Shown here: positions 4,968-6,324 of the stretch, piece by piece
Numbering within the stretch: the first letter of the stretch is position 1
How the letters are laid out: the number at the start of each line of letters is the position of its first letter
Origin: Pseudomonadota bacterium
Lineage (GTDB): Bacteria > Pseudomonadota > Gammaproteobacteria > Acidiferrobacterales > Acidiferrobacteraceae
Assembly (NCBI GenBank): GCA_021795255.1
Contig: JAJYPQ010000248.1
Coordinates: forward strand, 1-6,324
Length of the DNA: 6,324 nucleotides
Reading direction: 5' to 3'
Program-made: the position numbers and the translations under genes
The notes under the pieces: model-generated
The model's database searches: none
Told to the model about the DNA's origin: nothing
The model's input: only the letters and a program-made list of their open reading frames with translations

Positions 4968-5009
4968 TCTGTGTTGTAATCCTGCTGTAATGGTGTTGCG
5001 CTCCGGTGC
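4968..5009 (+). repeat. 42-bp direct repeat, copy A
   Basis: Pairs without gaps with 6073-6114. The first 22 bases (TCTGTGTTGTAATCCTGCTG and 2 more) match 21 of 22; by eye the whole 42 bp matches about 34 positions. Copy A lies at the broken edge of the IS3 remnant. Confidence 0.7.
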
Positions 5010-5305
5010 GCCATGATACATTTCGATACATGGCAATGTTATTGCAGATCATGCACTTATGTGTATGGAAGCGGACGATAATGCATCGTTTGGCGATTTG
5101 TAATCAGGTTGTCGCTGGTTTAATCCCAACACCGCACACCAATTAATCAATGATCTATCTCACGATCGCTTATAGTTGAAATTGCGAATTATCCGCTCAA
5201 TCGGGCAGGTTGAGTGACTATTGAGGGGACGCGCCACCCATGCCGATTAGATGAAGCGGGGCGGCATCCTCCGTTTGCACCGGTTAGTAGCCAAATTGCA
5301 CCCAC
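4990..5305. other. Gene-free spacer upstream of brnT
   Basis: No convincing coding frame. Base composition is clearly less GC-rich than in the Tra/Stb and O/P regions, suggesting a different source. The only structure seen is a weak inverted repeat, ATGCCG (5240-5245) with CGGCAT (5262-5267). Confidence 0.6.
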
Positions 5306-5334
5306 TTGATATGTATGTATACTGTACATATACT
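5306..5334 (+). promoter_or_regulatory. brnTA promoter with overlapping BrnA operator
   Basis: -35 TTGATA (5306-5311), a spacer of exactly 17 bp, then -10 TATACT (5329-5334). The inverted repeat ATATGTA (5309-5315) and TACATAT (5325-5331), with a palindromic GTATAC at 5317-5322 between the arms, fills the promoter core. This is a good site for the ribbon-helix-helix antitoxin BrnA, which is known to autorepress its operon. The predicted transcript start is about 5341, the first base of the brnT GTG codon. Confidence 0.75.
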
Positions 5335-5340
5335 TTGTAA

Positions 5341-5607
5341 GTGCGCTTCCAATTCGACCCTAGAAAAGCCGCCAGCAACTTGAAGAAACACGAGGTGTCC
5401 TTCGCGGATGCAGAAGGCGTGTTTTACGACACCTTCGCGATTCACCAACTGGATCTCGACTCAGCAGATGAGGAACGGTTTATCGCCGTCGGTATGGGTA
5501 GCGCGGGGATAGTCCTGGTTGTTATCTATACGCTTCGTGGCGAGGAAATCCGGCTTATATCGGTTCGCCGCGCTACGCGAAACGAGGTTAAAAAGTATGA
5601 GAGCTGA
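5341..5607 (+). CDS. brnT: BrnT toxin, RelE-fold ribonuclease
   Basis: This is an 88-residue type II toxin of the BrnT family, a RelE-like RNase that inhibits translation. The family N-terminus is clear (MRFQFDPRKAASNLKKH, then SFADAEGVFYD), as are the central DEERFIAVG (43-51) and the C-terminal motif IRLISVRRATRNEVKKYE (70-87). The start is GTG 5341: an in-frame TAA sits immediately upstream (5338-5340), so nothing earlier is possible and the family N-terminus begins exactly here. No Shine-Dalgarno precedes it and the -10 box ends 6 nt before it, so the mRNA is probably leaderless. The stop overlaps the brnA start by 11 nt, giving coupled translation. Confidence 0.93.
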   Translation: MRFQFDPRKAASNLKKHEVSFADAEGVFYDTFAIHQLDLDSADEERFIAVGMGSAGIVLVVIYTLRGEEIRLISVRRATRNEVKKYES

Positions 5608-5893
5608 ATACAATTTTTCAAAAGGAAAACGAGGTGCGCTAGTATCCCCGAAAGGAAAGACGCGCATCACAATTTACATTGATGACTCAGTACTTAATGA
5701 GTTTCGTGCCAGAGCGGAGCGGGTGGGCGCTGGATATCAGACAATGATGAATGAGGTACTGAAGGCATTCTTGGAAAAAAACGAGAAGCCAGTCACCGCT
5801 GCCGTATTGCGCCAAATTATCCGTGAAGAGCTTCCACAGGCATCGCGGCCAACACGTCGTCTCACCGGACGGGCAAAGACAGCGCGTCGGTGA
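5597..5893 (+). CDS. brnA: BrnA antitoxin, ribbon-helix-helix repressor
   Basis: This is a 98-residue antitoxin. The N-terminal segment MRAEYNFSKGKRGAL is the stereotyped toxin-contact region of BrnA. A ribbon-helix-helix fold follows (TRITIYID at 22-29, helices about 30-42 and 45-60 with RVGAGYQTMMNEVLKAFL), then a basic tail (RPTRRLTGRAKTARR). I chose ATG 5597 because it gives this family N-terminus and has CGAGGT about 8 nt upstream; the open frame extends back to 5519 inside brnT but those residues are not family sequence. BrnA neutralises BrnT and represses the promoter at 5306-5334. The tail beyond residue 65 is longer than I would expect for a minimal BrnA. Confidence 0.93.
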   Translation: MRAEYNFSKGKRGALVSPKGKTRITIYIDDSVLNEFRARAERVGAGYQTMMNEVLKAFLEKNEKPVTAAVLRQIIREELPQASRPTRRLTGRAKTARR

Positions 5894-6196
5894 TCGCTAG
5901 AGAATTCTGAGCCCCGCAGCGCAAAAATGCGCGAACAAGAACCGGTGAACATCTGTCATAAATACTCTACGGGCCCGGGGGTGTTAATGGGAGGGGCGCC
6001 GCCCCGCGGACTGCTTCCGAAGGCGTCGGTAAGTCGCCCGCGACGCTGAGCTGGCGGTTGCGTGACCTCTAATCTGTGCTGTAATCCTGCTGTACTCATG
6101 CTGCCCTTCGGTACATCTAGCCGCGCCATGGTGCACAGTGAAGCCATGTCCGATCATGTAGTTAGACACACAGGAGCGCACGCCAATGTATAAAAC
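5894..6196. other. Gene-free stretch between brnA and the tRNA fragment
   Basis: No recognisable gene. It holds two small hairpins without T runs: GCGCA (5919-5923) with TGCGC (5928-5932), and GGGGC (5993-5997) with GCCCC (6001-6005). A short ORF from 5988 (MGGAPPRGLLPKASVSR...) ends after 20 codons and is probably chance. Copy B of the 42-bp repeat lies at 6073-6114. Confidence 0.5.
6073..6114 (+). repeat. 42-bp direct repeat, copy B
   Basis: Aligns without gaps to 4968-5009, in the same orientation and 1105 bp away. After the shared first 22 bases, TGCTGCCCTTCGGTAC (6099-6114) pairs with TGTTGCGCTCCGGTGC (4994-5009). The two copies bracket the brnTA segment. Confidence 0.7.
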
Positions 6197-6246
6197 CAGC
6201 CCTCATAATGCTGAGGTCGGTGGTTCGAGTCCACCCATAGCCACCA
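6197..6246 (+). tRNA. tRNA-Met(CAT) 3' half, probable attachment site
   Basis: From the anticodon arm onward the sequence is a normal elongator-type tRNA-Met: stem CAGCC (6197-6201), loop CTCATAA with anticodon CAT (6204-6206), stem TGCTG, variable loop AGGTC, T arm GGTGG-TTCGAGT-CCACC, acceptor strand CATAGCC, then ACCA to 6246. The expected 5' half (GGCTATG acceptor strand and D arm) is absent: 6171-6196 does not fold with it. The last stem pair (C6201 with T6209) is also mismatched, suggesting that true tRNA identity starts around the anticodon loop. This is the footprint left at the distal end by tyrosine-recombinase integration into a tRNA gene. Host DNA would then lie to the right, where a 12-bp palindrome GCTGTCGACAGC (6268-6279) is the only structure seen. 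Confidence 0.85.
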
Positions 6247-6324
6247 TAAATCAATTATTTGCGGTAAGCTGTCGACAGCCAGCAGGGATTCTGGCCCGGT
6301 TTGGATCCGGACAAGAGTCGAGTT

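Noticed and set aside
4968..5009. Integron attC site around the 42-bp repeat
   Set aside because: No paired RYYYAAC and GTTRRRY core sites and no two-box hairpin of the attC type; toxin-antitoxin cargo alone is not enough.
4549..5052. 167-aa minus-strand frame across higA and the IS remnant
   Set aside because: It is antisense to the well-supported higA and crosses two element junctions; no recognisable domain.
5519..5596. 26-residue N-terminal extension of BrnA
   Set aside because: It is the out-of-frame reading of brnT; the family N-terminus MRAEYNFSKGKRG starts at 5597 with its own ribosome binding site.
6151..6196. Possible diverged 5' half of the tRNA-Met (ATGTAG...TTAGA...CACA)
   Set aside because: Only scattered short matches, no acceptor strand pairing with CATAGCC and no D arm of correct spacing.

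Overview
This window is a mosaic of mobile DNA from a GC-rich bacterium, most likely a proteobacterium. That assignment rests on codon use, TraKLM/Stb-type mobilisation genes, phage-lambda-like O/P replication genes, and HigBA and BrnTA toxin-antitoxin pairs. The sequence alone does not fix genus. I read it as the distal end of an integrative or plasmid-derived element, because a tRNA-Met 3' half without its 5' half lies near the right edge (6197-6246), which is what site-specific integration into a tRNA gene leaves behind.

Layout, left to right. (1) 1-417: the end of an IS3-family element, with the first 115 codons of OrfA on the minus strand running off the window. (2) 418-637: a gene-free control region with nested inverted repeats and a CATC/GATG motif array phased at 10 bp. 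It lies where oriT and the Stb/TraK binding sites lie on IncP and IncW plasmids. (3) 638-2469: a tight plus-strand operon of a TraK/StbA-like basic protein, a TraL/StbB-like ParA-family ATPase and an enlarged TraM/StbC-like protein with one membrane helix, closed by a strong intrinsic terminator (2526-2550). (4) 2588-3710: convergent minus-strand genes for a lambda-O-like origin-binding protein and a lambda-P-like helicase loader, overlapping by 155 nt. The O-like gene contains three 15-bp iterons plus an inverted fourth, next to a purine/pyrimidine-skewed A+T-rich stretch with its own 15-bp tandem repeat. This is the architecture of a lambda-type origin. (5) 3704-3766: a perfect palindrome with 30-bp arms and a 3-nt centre, which cuts off the N-terminus of the O-like gene. 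(6) 3760-4169: an unrecognised 101-aa ORF and a 30-aa ORF with a strong ribosome binding site. (7) 4144-4809: higBA with an operator inside its promoter. (8) 4823-4957: a decayed second IS3-family end. (9) 4968-6114: a segment bracketed by a diverged 42-bp direct repeat, containing brnT-brnA with an operator-overlapped promoter and an apparently leaderless GTG start. (10) 6197-6246: the tRNA-Met fragment, then probable host DNA.

How the parts fit: the Tra/Stb operon would serve plasmid segregation or mobilisation, the O/P pair would start replication from the origin inside the O gene, and the two type II toxin-antitoxin modules would stabilise the element. IS insertions and the palindrome have eroded both ends of this backbone. 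No relaxase and no integrase is visible here.
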